Source: Gemmatimonadota bacterium
GTDB taxonomy: Bacteria > Latescibacterota > UBA2968 > UBA8231
Direction: 5' to 3'
Assembly (NCBI GenBank): GCA_028875335.1
Contig: JAPPEF010000114.1
Location: forward strand, 1-64,000
DNA length: 64,000 nt
Part shown: piece after piece, positions 26,499-35,487 of the stretch
How positions within the stretch are numbered: position 1 is the stretch's first letter
How the letters are laid out: each line of letters opens with the position of its first letter
Made by a program: the position numbers and the translations under genes
The notes under the pieces: model-generated
Databases searched by the model: none
The model's input: only the letters and a program-made list of their open reading frames with translations
Told to the model about the DNA's origin: nothing

Positions 26499-27626
26499 AT
26501 GCTGACGAAGAAAAAAATAGGTTTCTGCGCGGCTGGACTCTGGCTCTTGGCCTGCGGCTGTCATTTGCTCTACCCTCAGCAAATCGTCCAGGTCTCCCGG
26601 CTGCTGCCGGTGTCTGCGGCCTCGGCCCGGTACGCTTTAGAGAGCGACGGGGCCGTTTCCTATACCATAGAAGGCCTGCGGCTTTTGGTCCGCCACCTGA
26701 GCGATCCAGAACTCAACGCCATGTTCCCCACGGAGTCGAGCCAAGGCGAGTACTCGATCAATCCCTACACCTTTGGCGACTATGTCGATCCGACGGTCGG
26801 CTATGTTCGCAACCGCTTTACCGTCTTTGAAATCGAGGTGCACAACCGCGCCTTTGCCAAAGTGGAACTCAACCCCCTCAAGGCCGTGCTGCTGACGGAT
26901 CGGGGCGGTGAATTCCTTCAGCCCTACGGCATTTTGGCGGGTTCGTCGCCTAGGAACTTTGAGTCGTACTACCGCGCCCGCCGGAGCCCGAGTGGCAATG
27001 ATTTTTACCGCTTCAACATGCGCATGGGCATTGTGCGCAGCAACAACTACAACATCGACCGCAAAATTTTCAAAGGCGAGTCATATCGGGGTTTGCTCGT
27101 GTTTGATCCGCTCGCCGTCGAGGTGGCGCAAGTCGCCTTGGTGCTGCGCGACTTCGTCCTCAAATTCAATCCCCACGACGCGCCATTGGAAACCACCACC
27201 CTGCGCTTTGAGTTCCAGCGCGAGGTGCAGCGGGAGCTCGTCGAGCGAGAGCAGGATGAGCCCCAGAGTGGGCTTGTTACTTATACCCGGCTAGGTGGCC
27301 CGTTGCAGCTAGATCGCGGCGTAGCCGGGAATCCGACGCGGGCGGCCAGCGCGATTGAGGGCGAACTGCAAGACCGCCTGACGGATATCAACGCCTGTTT
27401 CGCCGGCGAATTTGCCGCTGGTCGCGCGGCCGCAGGGCGGATGAAAGTCCGCTTTGCCATCGATCCGACTGGCGCTGTGGCCGCGGTGGAAATCGTCGAT
27501 TCGGGGGTGGTGAGCGGGGCGGTGGATGCCTGTGTCCACTCCGAGATAGAGCGGTGGACGTTCGCACCTGCAGAGGGACGCACAGTCGCCGAGTGCGACC
27601 TAGAATTTATCGACGGACGCGAGTGA
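26499..27626 (+). CDS. Lipoprotein with AgmX/PglI (TonB-like) C-terminal tail, copy 1
   Basis: About 375 residues from ATG 26499 (a TTG at 26487 is possible). Lipobox LLAC near residue 18. The N-terminal domain (about 25-250) shares long blocks with the product of 39967-41154: 'GDYVDPTVGYVRNRFTVFEI', 'RAFAKVELNPLKAVLLTDRG' and 'FKGESYRGLLVFDPLA'. The C-terminal 90 residues have the AgmX/PglI or TonB-like tail: 'LQDRLTDINACFAGEFAAG', a 'RMKVRFAIDPTGAV' strand and a second cysteine in 'VDACVHSEIERW' before 'TFAPAEG'. The cysteine pair may form a disulfide. Placed directly behind barrel paralogue 3, so a barrel partner is likely. Its stop overlaps the next ATG. Confidence 0.83.
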   Translation: MLTKKKIGFCAAGLWLLACGCHLLYPQQIVQVSRLLPVSAASARYALESDGAVSYTIEGLRLLVRHLSDPELNAMFPTESSQGEYSINPYTFGDYVDPTVGYVRNRFTVFEIEVHNRAFAKVELNPLKAVLLTDRGGEFLQPYGILAGSSPRNFESYYRARRSPSGNDFYRFNMRMGIVRSNNYNIDRKIFKGESYRGLLVFDPLAVEVAQVALVLRDFVLKFNPHDAPLETTTLRFEFQREVQRELVEREQDEPQSGLVTYTRLGGPLQLDRGVAGNPTRAASAIEGELQDRLTDINACFAGEFAAGRAAAGRMKVRFAIDPTGAVAAVEIVDSGVVSGAVDACVHSEIERWTFAPAEGRTVAECDLEFIDGRE

Positions 27627-29344
27627 TGATTGGGAAGCGAAATTTGTACCGCGCACTGGGCGGCGCGGGCCTGCTGTTGCTCGGGTGCGGTGAAGAGGCT
27701 CCGCCGCCGCACGAGCCAGTGGTCTTTGTCGATGTGGCCCAACAAGCCGGTCTGCATGGGCGCAATGTCTCGGGCAAGCCGCAAAAGACCTATATCATTG
27801 AGTCCAAGGGCGGCGGCGCGGGTCTGTTCGACTACGACAACGACAGCTACCTAGATGCGTACCTAATCAATGGCTCCTCCTTCGATCCCCTGCCCGATCC
27901 CCCGCCCAGCAACCGGCTCTACCGCAATCGGGGCGATGGCACGTTCGCCGAGGTCACTCGCACGGCTGGCGTGGGCGACGCGGCTTGGAGCATGGGTTGC
28001 GGGGCCGCGGACTACGACAACGATGGCGACACCGACCTTTTGGTGACCAACTACGGACCCAACCGGCTCTACCGCAATCGGGGCGATGGGACCTTTGACG
28101 AGGTGGCCCAAGCTGCGGGGGTGGCGGATCCGCGCTGGAGCACGGGCGTTGCCTGGGGCGACTACGATGTGGACGGGGATGTGGACCTGTACGTGGCCAA
28201 TTTTGTCCGCTTTAATCCCGACGAATTCGCCGAGGCCGATCTCTATCAGTTGTGGAAGGGAATCAAGATATTCCAAGGACCCAACGCCTATGAGGGAGAA
28301 CAGGACGTGCTCTACCGCAATCGGGGCGACGGTACCTTTGAGGATGTTACCGCTCAGATCGGCGTTGACCCGGTGGCGTACAACGGGTTCCAACCTGTAT
28401 TTGTCGACAGCGATAGCGACGGGTACTTGGATCTGTACGTGGCCAACGACACCGATCCCAATCTGCTCTTGCGCAACTTGGGCAATGGGCGCTTCAAAGA
28501 CGTTTCCTTGGCCACGGGTGCCAGCCACAGTGCCGATGGCGAGGAACAAGCCGGGATGGGCGTCGCTGCGGGCGACTACGACAACGATGGCGATTTTGAC
28601 TTTTTCGTCACTCATTTCTCCGAGGATTACTACACCTTGTACCGCAGTGAAGGGGGACGCCTTTTTACCGATGTGAGTCACGCGGTGGGCGTGGGCGAGG
28701 TGAGCATGCCCTTCGTAGGTTGGGGTACGGGCTTTTTCGATCGCGACAACGACGGCGATTTGGATCTATTTGCCGCCAATGGCCACGTCTATCCCGTTCT
28801 GGACGACTACGATGTGGGTACGCGGTACGCCCAGCGCAATTTTCTCTTTGACAACGACGGCCGCGGCTCCTTTGTCGAAATTGGTGCCCAGGCCGGTAGC
28901 GGCTTGGCCGTGGAGAAGGTGAGCCGGGGGGCGGCCTTTGGCGACTACGACAACGACGGCGACATCGACATCCTCATCCTCAATATCGACGATACGCCCA
29001 CCCTGTTGCGCAACGACGGCGGCAACCGCAATCACTGGCTCCAGGTCTCCCTCATTGGCACCGAGAGCAATCGGGACGGCATTGGGGCCCGCATTGAAGC
29101 CGTGGTCGCTGGCCGCGTCCAGATCCGCCAAATTGTCGCGGGGACCAGCTTCCTGTCGCACAGCGATATCCGCGTCCACTTTGGCCTGCAACGGGCCACC
29201 AAGGTCGAGCGGCTGGTGGTGCGCTGGCCCGGCGGCCGGGTCGAGGAATTTCGCGATCTCGACGCCGACCAGTGGCTGGTGATCACCGAGGACAAAGGGA
29301 TTGCGGTGCGTCGGACGCAGCAGGGCACTTTTGCCGAGTTCTAA
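27626..29344 (+). CDS. CRTAC1-family lipoprotein (FG-GAP repeats plus ASPIC/UnbV domain)
   Basis: 572 residues from ATG 27626, overlapping the previous stop (TGATG). The lipobox LLLLGC lies near residue 20. Five or more FG-GAP/VCBS repeats carry calcium-type loops, such as 'DYDNDSYLDAYLING', 'DYDNDGDTDLLVTNYG', 'DYDVDGDVDLYVANF', 'DSDSDGYLDLYVAND' and 'DYDNDGDIDILILN'. Each is followed by an NRLYRNRGDGTF-like strand. The end (about 480-560) is an ASPIC/UnbV domain: 'RDGIGARIEAVVAGRVQIR' and 'VERLVVRWPGGRVEEF'. These proteins are exported propellers with possible adhesion or protein-binding roles. The TAA stop lies within the left end of MITE-like copy 2. Confidence 0.92.
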   Translation: MIGKRNLYRALGGAGLLLLGCGEEAPPPHEPVVFVDVAQQAGLHGRNVSGKPQKTYIIESKGGGAGLFDYDNDSYLDAYLINGSSFDPLPDPPPSNRLYRNRGDGTFAEVTRTAGVGDAAWSMGCGAADYDNDGDTDLLVTNYGPNRLYRNRGDGTFDEVAQAAGVADPRWSTGVAWGDYDVDGDVDLYVANFVRFNPDEFAEADLYQLWKGIKIFQGPNAYEGEQDVLYRNRGDGTFEDVTAQIGVDPVAYNGFQPVFVDSDSDGYLDLYVANDTDPNLLLRNLGNGRFKDVSLATGASHSADGEEQAGMGVAAGDYDNDGDFDFFVTHFSEDYYTLYRSEGGRLFTDVSHAVGVGEVSMPFVGWGTGFFDRDNDGDLDLFAANGHVYPVLDDYDVGTRYAQRNFLFDNDGRGSFVEIGAQAGSGLAVEKVSRGAAFGDYDNDGDIDILILNIDDTPTLLRNDGGNRNHWLQVSLIGTESNRDGIGARIEAVVAGRVQIRQIVAGTSFLSHSDIRVHFGLQRATKVERLVVRWPGGRVEEFRDLDADQWLVITEDKGIAVRRTQQGTFAEF

Positions 29345-29504
29345 GTACACGACAGTAAGCCAATGGGCGTTATGCATGGCATCGAGGTACAAGATGCTTC
29401 GACTCCGCTTCGCTCCACTCAGCATGACAGTGGAAAGCAGCGCCAGCAGTTGTCATGCTGAGCGAAGCGAAGTATCTCATACCGCCTACTGTCGTTGTAC
29501 TTAG
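29341..29504. mobile_element. MITE-like inverted-repeat element, copy 2 (164 bp)
   Basis: Left terminal repeat CTAAGTACACGACAGTA (29341-29357) and right repeat TACTGTCGTTGTACTTAG (29487-29504), identical to copy 1 apart from one inserted T. The internal arms GATGCTTCG...AGCATGACAG and TGTCATGCTGAGCG are conserved. The TAA at 29342-29344 inside the left repeat is the stop codon of the CRTAC1 gene. Confidence 0.88.
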
Positions 29505-29518
29505 GCCGAGTTGTAACT

Positions 29519-30346
29519 ATGTACGCACTTAAATTTTATAAACTCCTACTGCTCGCCCTCATCGCCTGGGGATGCGAGCCGGAAACAGCGGCGGATCGAC
29601 CCGCGCTGGTGGTCGAGCTACCGGATGGGACCGAGATGGCCTTTGTCTGGATCGACCCGGGCACTTTTGTCATGGGCTCGCCCCCCACGGAGCCAGGACG
29701 GGACGACGACGAGGCACCGCAACGCGAGGTGCAAATTACCCGGGGGTTCTACCTAGCGCAGACCGAAATCACCCAGCAACAGTGGACTGCGGTCATGGAT
29801 ACGCAGCCGTGGGCCGGCCTAGATTTCGTCCTCCAAGGACCGGACTACCCGGCCGCAGGGCTGTCGTGGCTCGACGTCGAGCAATTTGCCGCGGCCCTCA
29901 ATGCCAGCGCTGGTGCCGAACTCTACCGCCTGCCCACGGAAGCCGAGTGGGAGTACGCCTGTCGGGCTGGCACCACTACCCGCTGGTCCTTTGGGGACGA
30001 CGAGGTGCTGTTGGACGACTTTGCTTGGCACACTGGCAATACTTGGGACGTAGGACTGCGACATAGCCAGTTAGTGGCGACGAAAAAACCCAATCCTTGG
30101 GGCCTGTACGATATGCACGGCAATTTGTGGGAGTGGGTACACGACTGGTACAGCCCCGAGTACTACGGCAGTGCTCCCAAAGTGGATCCTCCCGGCCCTA
30201 CAACCGGGATACAGCGCGTTCTCCGAGGCGGTTATTTCCACAACAACGGAGCCCGCCGCCTGCGCTCGGCCAACCGCCTCAGCCAAGTGCCGCATGGGCG
30301 CTATGCCTCGGTGGGGGCGCGGCTGCTGAGGGAGGGACCGCCGTGA
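29519..30346 (+). CDS. SUMF1/FGE-fold lipoprotein lacking the catalytic cysteines, copy 1
   Basis: 275 residues from ATG 29519. Lipid-anchor signal LLLALIAWGC. The rest is the C-type-lectin-like SUMF1 fold: 'FVWIDPGTFVMGSPPTEPG', 'FYLAQTEITQQQWTAVM', 'YRLPTEAEWEYACRAGT', 'NPWGLYDMHGNLWEWVHDWY' and 'RVLRGGYF'. In true formylglycine-generating enzymes, two cysteines follow this last block; here the region reads 'NNGARRLRSANRLSQV' with none, and the family GFR motif is VGARLL. I therefore do not expect sulfatase-activating activity. It may be a structural or binding domain. The stop shares GTGA with the start of the SGNH-TPR gene. Confidence 0.88.
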   Translation: MYALKFYKLLLLALIAWGCEPETAADRPALVVELPDGTEMAFVWIDPGTFVMGSPPTEPGRDDDEAPQREVQITRGFYLAQTEITQQQWTAVMDTQPWAGLDFVLQGPDYPAAGLSWLDVEQFAAALNASAGAELYRLPTEAEWEYACRAGTTTRWSFGDDEVLLDDFAWHTGNTWDVGLRHSQLVATKKPNPWGLYDMHGNLWEWVHDWYSPEYYGSAPKVDPPGPTTGIQRVLRGGYFHNNGARRLRSANRLSQVPHGRYASVGARLLREGPP

Positions 30347-32409
30347 CCAGCCGCCAACGAGTCTGGCTTCTCCGCCTCGCTGGGCTGGGACTGGGGTTGG
30401 TTCTCGTCGTGGTCGCGGAACTGCTGTTGCACTTGGTCCCGGCCTTGGCTCCCGAGCCTTTTCTTGTCACCTTGGCCGAGCGCGACGAGCGGCGTCTGCG
30501 CAGTGTCAATCCTCTCTACGCTAAGCGCTTTTTCTTCCAGCGTTACCAAGGCAAGCTCATCGGCAGCGGCCGCATGGGGGGCCAGCCCTTTTTCGAGCCG
30601 ACTCCTTCCAAGCATTTTCGCGTGGTCTTTGCCGGTGCCTCCACGGTCCAGGGCTATCCCTATGTCCAATCCCTTGCGGCTCCGTCCTTTTTGGCAGCCA
30701 TGCTGCAGGACATCTGGCCCGATAAAGAGGTCCAGGTGTTCAACTTGGGCATTACGTCGATCGCCAGTTTTGCCGTTGCCAAAGTGGTCGAAGACGCCTT
30801 GCAACTGGAGCCGGACCTAGTCGTGGTGTACACCGGCCACAATGAATTCAATGGGATCTACGGGGTTGACGAACACCATTCGCCCTGGCGCAATCGGCTG
30901 CACTACTTCCTCATGCAGAGACGGCTCACTGCCTTGGTGCGGACGGGACTGGACTATTTTCGCGGCAGCGAGGTCTCCTCCACGGCCCTAGCGCGGATTA
31001 TGGCCGAGCGCGGCCAAGTCGCGCTGGACAGCCCGCGGCGTCGGGCCGCTCCTGAGCACCTGCGCGCGAATCTGCTAAGGGTTGCCGCGGCCTGTAGCAA
31101 AGCCGAGGTTCCGCTGATCTTGTGTACCTTGGCGGCCAATGAGGCTGGCTTTGCGCCTGGGGCTGGGACCGCGCCCCCTTTAGAGGAGCATCTGGCCCGG
31201 CAGTGGCAGCAAAAGGTGGCTAAGGCCGCCGAGATTCTGGTGCTGGAGACCCCGACCCCAGAGGCTGTCCACGGGGCGTTGGAGAATTTGACCGCGGCGG
31301 CTCAGGTATGGGAAAAACACGCCTATCTATGGTATCTCAAGGGCCGAGCTTTGGTCCACTTGCAGCGCCCTGTGGAGGCGCGCCAAGCCTTTGCCAAGGC
31401 CCGACAACTCGACACTATGCCTTGGCGGGCCCCGCGCTCTTTCAGCGCGGTGATCGACAGCGTGGCGCGTCAGGGTGGGGCTGGGTTGGCCGACGTACAA
31501 GCGGCCTTTGACCGGGCTGCTTCTCCCGAGGGCGTGGGCTGGGAGTTGATGGCCGATCATCTGCATCCTTCGGTGGCGGGACAGGCCCTGTTGGCTCGCA
31601 CGGTCGTCGAAGCTGTGCCGCAAGTCGTGGACGAACCCGTCGAGTTGGAGCGCCTGCGCAGCGATGCTCAGTACCGAGACTTGCTGGGCGATCTGCCCAT
31701 CGGTCGCCTGCGAGTTTATCAAGCCATGGCCGAATTGTTCAGTCGGCCGCCCATGGACCGGTACAACGCTCACAATGCCACGCGCTACCAGCGATTGGCC
31801 AAGCAGCTATGGGAAGGACTGTCCGCGGCTGAGCAGCGCGGCGCTGAACAGTGGATGCGCCACCGGGAACAGGGGCTGCTGGCCCTGCAAGTGGCTGAGC
31901 AACTCTTTGCCGTGCGCGATTTTCCAACGGCCCGTTCGTACTACAGAGCGGCCCGCCGGGAAGCGCCCTTTACCTTGCGGGGCGATCTGTGGGCCGCGGT
32001 GCAGTGGGGGCGGACCTTTGCCCTGAGTGGAGAGACTATTTCCGGCGACCGGGCCGCGGTCCTACAACGCGCCCTGCAGCGCTTGCCCTTCATCGTTGGC
32101 TCTGCCCCGGCCGATCCGGGATTCGCTGCGCTGATCAAAGGCCAGCTCCACTTTCTGCTGGGGCAGTACCATCAGGCTCTGCCGCCTCTTTTGCAGGCCC
32201 TCGAAGCGCCCCAGATCCAGCGCGAATACATCTTTGTGCTCTTCCCGGCCCTGGCGCAGACCTTGATCTACAACGATCGCTTGGAGGATGCCCGTCGCCT
32301 AGCGCGTCAGTTCGCTGCCGAAGGGTCGCATACTCAGTATTTCATCCCCCTGGTGGAAACGCTGGCGCGACCCGACCTAGGGGACCGGGCCAAAAGAGGG
32401 GACTTGTGA
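30343..32409 (+). CDS. SGNH/GDSL-type hydrolase with C-terminal TPR-like region
   Basis: 688 residues. The start is the GTG at 30343, overlapping the preceding stop (GTGA) and preceded by an excellent GGGAGGG site. Residues 8-32 form a transmembrane anchor. The SGNH blocks are in order: 'VFAGASTVQGYPY' (block I, Ser nucleophile), an 'NLGITSIASFAVAK' block with Gly/Asn, 'VVYTGHNEFNG' (block III) and 'MADHLHPS' (block V, Asp-His). The region between and after (about 310-365 and 450-680) holds TPR-like helices such as 'AYLWYLKGRALVHLQRPVEA'. The likely job is an exported or membrane-anchored esterase or acyltransferase on a cell-surface polymer (inference). Translationally coupled at both ends. 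Confidence 0.88.
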   Translation: MTSRQRVWLLRLAGLGLGLVLVVVAELLLHLVPALAPEPFLVTLAERDERRLRSVNPLYAKRFFFQRYQGKLIGSGRMGGQPFFEPTPSKHFRVVFAGASTVQGYPYVQSLAAPSFLAAMLQDIWPDKEVQVFNLGITSIASFAVAKVVEDALQLEPDLVVVYTGHNEFNGIYGVDEHHSPWRNRLHYFLMQRRLTALVRTGLDYFRGSEVSSTALARIMAERGQVALDSPRRRAAPEHLRANLLRVAAACSKAEVPLILCTLAANEAGFAPGAGTAPPLEEHLARQWQQKVAKAAEILVLETPTPEAVHGALENLTAAAQVWEKHAYLWYLKGRALVHLQRPVEARQAFAKARQLDTMPWRAPRSFSAVIDSVARQGGAGLADVQAAFDRAASPEGVGWELMADHLHPSVAGQALLARTVVEAVPQVVDEPVELERLRSDAQYRDLLGDLPIGRLRVYQAMAELFSRPPMDRYNAHNATRYQRLAKQLWEGLSAAEQRGAEQWMRHREQGLLALQVAEQLFAVRDFPTARSYYRAARREAPFTLRGDLWAAVQWGRTFALSGETISGDRAAVLQRALQRLPFIVGSAPADPGFAALIKGQLHFLLGQYHQALPPLLQALEAPQIQREYIFVLFPALAQTLIYNDRLEDARRLARQFAAEGSHTQYFIPLVETLARPDLGDRAKRGDL

Positions 32410-33161
32410 AACGCGTAGTAGTCCTGTTGCTCAGTGTCGGTCTGAGCGCCTGCGATAAGGGCTCAGGGCCGCCGGACTCCGAGGACCCGCCGGGCATGGT
32501 GAAAATCCCGGCCGGTCCCTTCATCATGGGCTCCGATTCCGGTGCCAATGATGAGCGTCCCGCACATTCCGTGCACCTCAATGGCTTCTGGATTGACCGC
32601 CACGAAGTGAGCACGGCCGAGTGGAATGCCTATGCCCAAGCCATGAACCTGCCCATTCGGTCGGCCCCGGACGACCATCCGATCATCTCGGTGGGCTGGC
32701 CCGATGCCTTGGCCTATTGCCAGTGGGTCGGCAAGCGCCTGCCCACGGAGGCGGAGTGGGAAAAAGCCGCCCGGGGGACCGATGGGCGCACCTATCCCTG
32801 GGGTGAAGGCATTGATCGCACTAGGGCCAACTATGGAACGGATTTTTGCTGTGACGTCGATGCCAGCGATGGGTACTCCTTTACTTCGCCGGTGGGTCAT
32901 TACCCACAAGGAGAATCGCCCTATGGGGTGCGCGATATGGCCGGCAATGTCTGGGAGTGGGTGGCGGACTGGTATCACAGCGAGTATTATACCGGCGAAC
33001 ACGAGCGCAATCCCCTTGGACCGGCGGATGGAACGCTGAAAGTGGTGCGCGGGGGCTCGTGGTCCAATGATCCCAATCTGCTACGCACCTCGTACCGCCG
33101 GGCCTGCAGCCCGTTCAGCGCCGATGGCAATGTCGGCTTTCGCTGCGCGGTGGACGAATGA
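32406..33161 (+). CDS. SUMF1/FGE-fold lipoprotein, copy 2
   Basis: 251 residues from GTG 32406, overlapping the SGNH stop (GTGA) behind AGAGGGG. Lipobox LSAC at about residue 16. SUMF1 motifs: 'PGMVKIPAGPFIMGSDSG', 'FWIDRHEVSTAEWNAYAQAM', 'KRLPTEAEWEKAARGTDG', 'PYGVRDMAGNVWEWVADWY', 'KVVRGGSWSN' and 'GNVGFRCAVDE'. Of the two catalytic cysteines of formylglycine-generating enzyme, the second is matched ('YRRACSPF') and the first position is Ser. Canonical FGE activity is therefore doubtful. The pair of SUMF1 proteins flanking one SGNH hydrolase in overlapping frames suggests a single functional unit. Confidence 0.9.
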   Translation: MKRVVVLLLSVGLSACDKGSGPPDSEDPPGMVKIPAGPFIMGSDSGANDERPAHSVHLNGFWIDRHEVSTAEWNAYAQAMNLPIRSAPDDHPIISVGWPDALAYCQWVGKRLPTEAEWEKAARGTDGRTYPWGEGIDRTRANYGTDFCCDVDASDGYSFTSPVGHYPQGESPYGVRDMAGNVWEWVADWYHSEYYTGEHERNPLGPADGTLKVVRGGSWSNDPNLLRTSYRRACSPFSADGNVGFRCAVDE

Positions 33162-33203
33162 TCCCCACGGTTCTGAGAATTGGCTGTCCCCCGGCGACAA
33201 GGT

Positions 33204-33233
33204 ATCCGCAGATGAACGCAGATGAACGCGGAT
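33204..33233. repeat. ATCCGCAGATG-type short repeat, copy 2
   Basis: A 30-bp unit opening with ATCCGCAGATGAACGCAG and closing with GCGGAT. The outer six bases are inverted repeats (ATCCGC/GCGGAT) around two CAGATGAACG direct repeats. Related to 20005-20036. It lies in the 103-bp gap before the second discoidin gene. Confidence 0.75.
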
Positions 33234-33264
33234 GTGAAATGAGGTTGAGCGGAGCGCACGTAGA

Positions 33265-35331
33265 ATGTTGAGACAGCTTCTGCTCGCCGTTGTCGGCCTC
33301 GCCGCAGTGTGCTCCGCCGTCCAGACCGAGGGGCTCACCTATGAGCAGACCGCGTGGCGCAGCGCGCTCTACTACCGCACCACCTTTGAGGCACCCGAAG
33401 CCGGCGAAGGCTTGCTGCACATGGCCGCAGCCGACAGCTTTGCCGCGTACTTCAACGGCGAACTAGTCGGCAGCGATTCCAGCGCTGTGCAGCCGCGAGT
33501 TTTTGCGGTGCCGGTGGTGCGCGGCGACAACCACATCGCCGCGCTGGTGGTCAACCGTGGTCGCGGTCGCGGCAATGGCTTGGCGGCGACTTTGGCTGTG
33601 GAATTTGCTGCGGGGGATACCTCGACAGTGCAAACGACGACTGATCGCACCCGCCAGCCTTGGTACTGGAGCGCCCAGTTGCAGACCGATGATGGGTGGA
33701 CGACTGCCGAGGTAGCGCGGGACGAGGCTTGGCATCTGGTGCAAGAAGGTGCGCTAGAGCCGGCTTTGTCCATTGGACAGCCCATCGCTGGCTTTTTAGG
33801 TGGGACGGATATCGGCTCTCTAGCCGGCGGCATTGTCCTCAAACAAGTACGCGGCCAAAATTTGGCCAAGGACCAGATATCCAACCGCCCGGAAGTGCTC
33901 GACGGCGATTTGAATACCTCGTGGAATCCGCCGATCAACGCCCTGAATTTCAATGCCGATATCGACTTGGGAACGCGGCGCAAAATCCACGTCGTGCGGG
34001 TTCTGACCCGGGGCCGCAACCAAGAGCAGTACTTCGACCGCTCCCTGCGCGGGTACTCCATTCAGGTCAGCGACGACCAAATCCGCTGGACCGAAGTGGC
34101 CATCCTGCGCGACATCGTCGATTTCATTCGCAGCGAGGTCCGCTTCTCTCCGCTGTGGACGCGCCATTTGCGCTTGGTCATCGTCGATATCAACGCCATC
34201 ACTCAGCCCAACGTGGCCGAAATAGAGGTGTACGGCAGCCTGCACGCAGAGCGGGGAACGTTCATTTCGGCACCGCTCGACCTCGGCGCTCCGGACGTGG
34301 TCAAGAACATAGGTCGAGTGCGCTGGCAGGCCACGGTTCCCGATGGCACGGAACTCACCGTGCAGTTCCGCAGCGCCGACCAAGACACCGCGCTAGCTGA
34401 TTCGACAGGGGGGTGGAGCCTGCCTCTAACTACCGGGGACATTTGGTTTCCAGCCGAAGAACCTAGTGCGCTGGTGCAATATCGGGTCAACATGGCGACC
34501 TACTCCCCCGAGAAAACCCCTGTTTTCGAGCACCTAGAGATCGATTTTGATCTCGACCAAGTGCCCGTCTCCAAGGCGTGGGGCCGCATTGTCCCCAATC
34601 GCGTCTCCATGGGCCGGGATACCTCTTTTACTTACACCCTCGATGTGGAATTTACCGACGCCGACGCGGGCTTGGCCCAGATCCGCATCGACGTGCCCGC
34701 GCCGGCCGTACTCGAAGAGATCACTGGCTTGGAAGGTAGTACGCTCGAGGATTGGGATTCGACGCGCGACCAGCTAACCATCTCCTTGGCCGAGCCGCTG
34801 CGGCAGGACGCCCAGTTGCAAATTCGCTTTAGGACGCGCACGCACGCGACGATCCATGCGTTTCGCGCCCGCCTCTTTGCGCCTAATTCTGACAATCCGC
34901 TCAACGCGGCCGAAAACGCGGCTGTTGACCCGCAGAGCAATGCACCTTATTCGTGGGTGTTGTCGGCCGCGACCTCGGAGGAGCGGGCGCTCTCCCAAGT
35001 GCGCGTCCATCCGCCGATCTTCAGCCCCAACGCCGATGGGATCAACGATTTTGCCACTATCGAATTCGCCCTCTCCAAAGTCGGGGCCCCGCGACAGGTG
35101 GGCATCCGCATCTTCGATTTGAGTGGACGCTTGGTGCGCGATCTCAGTCCGCCGCCGCTGTCGGCCGGGGCCTATGTGCGGCTGCCAACCGATAGCCGGC
35201 CTCCAGGTTTGTGGGATGGGCGCAATGCCACGGGTTCGCTAGTGGCTCCGGGCCTGTACCTCTACCGGGTGGAAGTTGAGGTCGATACGGGTGCAGAACG
35301 CGCCGCCGGGGTTGTCGGAGTAGCTTACTAG
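33265..35331 (+). CDS. Secreted discoidin (F5/8 type C) protein with FlgD-like C-terminus, paralogue 2
   Basis: 688 residues with a signal peptide (MLRQLLLAVVGLAAVCSAVQ). It is collinear with paralogue 1: 'GLLHMAAADSFAAYFNGELV' (N-terminal sandwich), 'GGTDIGSLAGGIVLKQVRG', the discoidin core 'EVLDGDLNTSWNPP' and 'GYSIQVSDDQIRWTEVAILR', 'FRSADQDT', 'TIHAFRARLFAPNSDNPLN', and a FlgD-Ig end beginning 'PPIFSPNADGINDFATIEFA'. Conservation along the full length implies a duplicated gene under similar constraint. No barrel gene is adjacent here; instead a TPR/DUF4159/AgmX operon follows after the repeat at 35331-35461. The TAG stop shares its last base with that repeat. Confidence 0.86.
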   Translation: MLRQLLLAVVGLAAVCSAVQTEGLTYEQTAWRSALYYRTTFEAPEAGEGLLHMAAADSFAAYFNGELVGSDSSAVQPRVFAVPVVRGDNHIAALVVNRGRGRGNGLAATLAVEFAAGDTSTVQTTTDRTRQPWYWSAQLQTDDGWTTAEVARDEAWHLVQEGALEPALSIGQPIAGFLGGTDIGSLAGGIVLKQVRGQNLAKDQISNRPEVLDGDLNTSWNPPINALNFNADIDLGTRRKIHVVRVLTRGRNQEQYFDRSLRGYSIQVSDDQIRWTEVAILRDIVDFIRSEVRFSPLWTRHLRLVIVDINAITQPNVAEIEVYGSLHAERGTFISAPLDLGAPDVVKNIGRVRWQATVPDGTELTVQFRSADQDTALADSTGGWSLPLTTGDIWFPAEEPSALVQYRVNMATYSPEKTPVFEHLEIDFDLDQVPVSKAWGRIVPNRVSMGRDTSFTYTLDVEFTDADAGLAQIRIDVPAPAVLEEITGLEGSTLEDWDSTRDQLTISLAEPLRQDAQLQIRFRTRTHATIHAFRARLFAPNSDNPLNAAENAAVDPQSNAPYSWVLSAATSEERALSQVRVHPPIFSPNADGINDFATIEFALSKVGAPRQVGIRIFDLSGRLVRDLSPPPLSAGAYVRLPTDSRPPGLWDGRNATGSLVAPGLYLYRVEVEVDTGAERAAGVVGVAY

Positions 35332-35461
35332 ATGTTACGCATTGTAGGGGCAACCCTCGTGGTTGCCCTCGTCGGATCCCACTGGCTGAATACGCGGTGT
35401 CGCATGGGCGCCCACAAGGGACGCCCCTACACCTATCGGTTCGGCCCAGATGCGTAACATC
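35331..35461. repeat. TTACGCA repeat family, copy B
   Basis: Starts with GATGTTACGCAT at 35331-35342, and its exact reverse complement lies at 35450-35461. The 15-base extension TGCGTAACATCAGTT at 35451-35465 is the inverse of the start of copy A. Between the arms, a GTAGGGGCAACCC... hairpin replaces the GGGGGCGGTTT palindrome of copies A, C and D. It follows the second discoidin gene directly, as A and D follow the other two. Confidence 0.85.
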
Positions 35462-35487
35462 AGTTACTAGGTGCTGAGGAACAAACC

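Noticed and set aside
31989..32405. N-terminal extension of the second SUMF1 lipoprotein into the SGNH gene
   Set aside because: The GTG at 32406 has a good ribosome-binding site and is followed at once by a lipoprotein signal; the extension is a shadow of the SGNH frame.
29519..33161. Calling the two SUMF1 proteins sulfatase-activating enzymes
   Set aside because: One lacks both catalytic cysteines and the other has one; no sulfatase with a Cys/Ser nucleophile is in the window.
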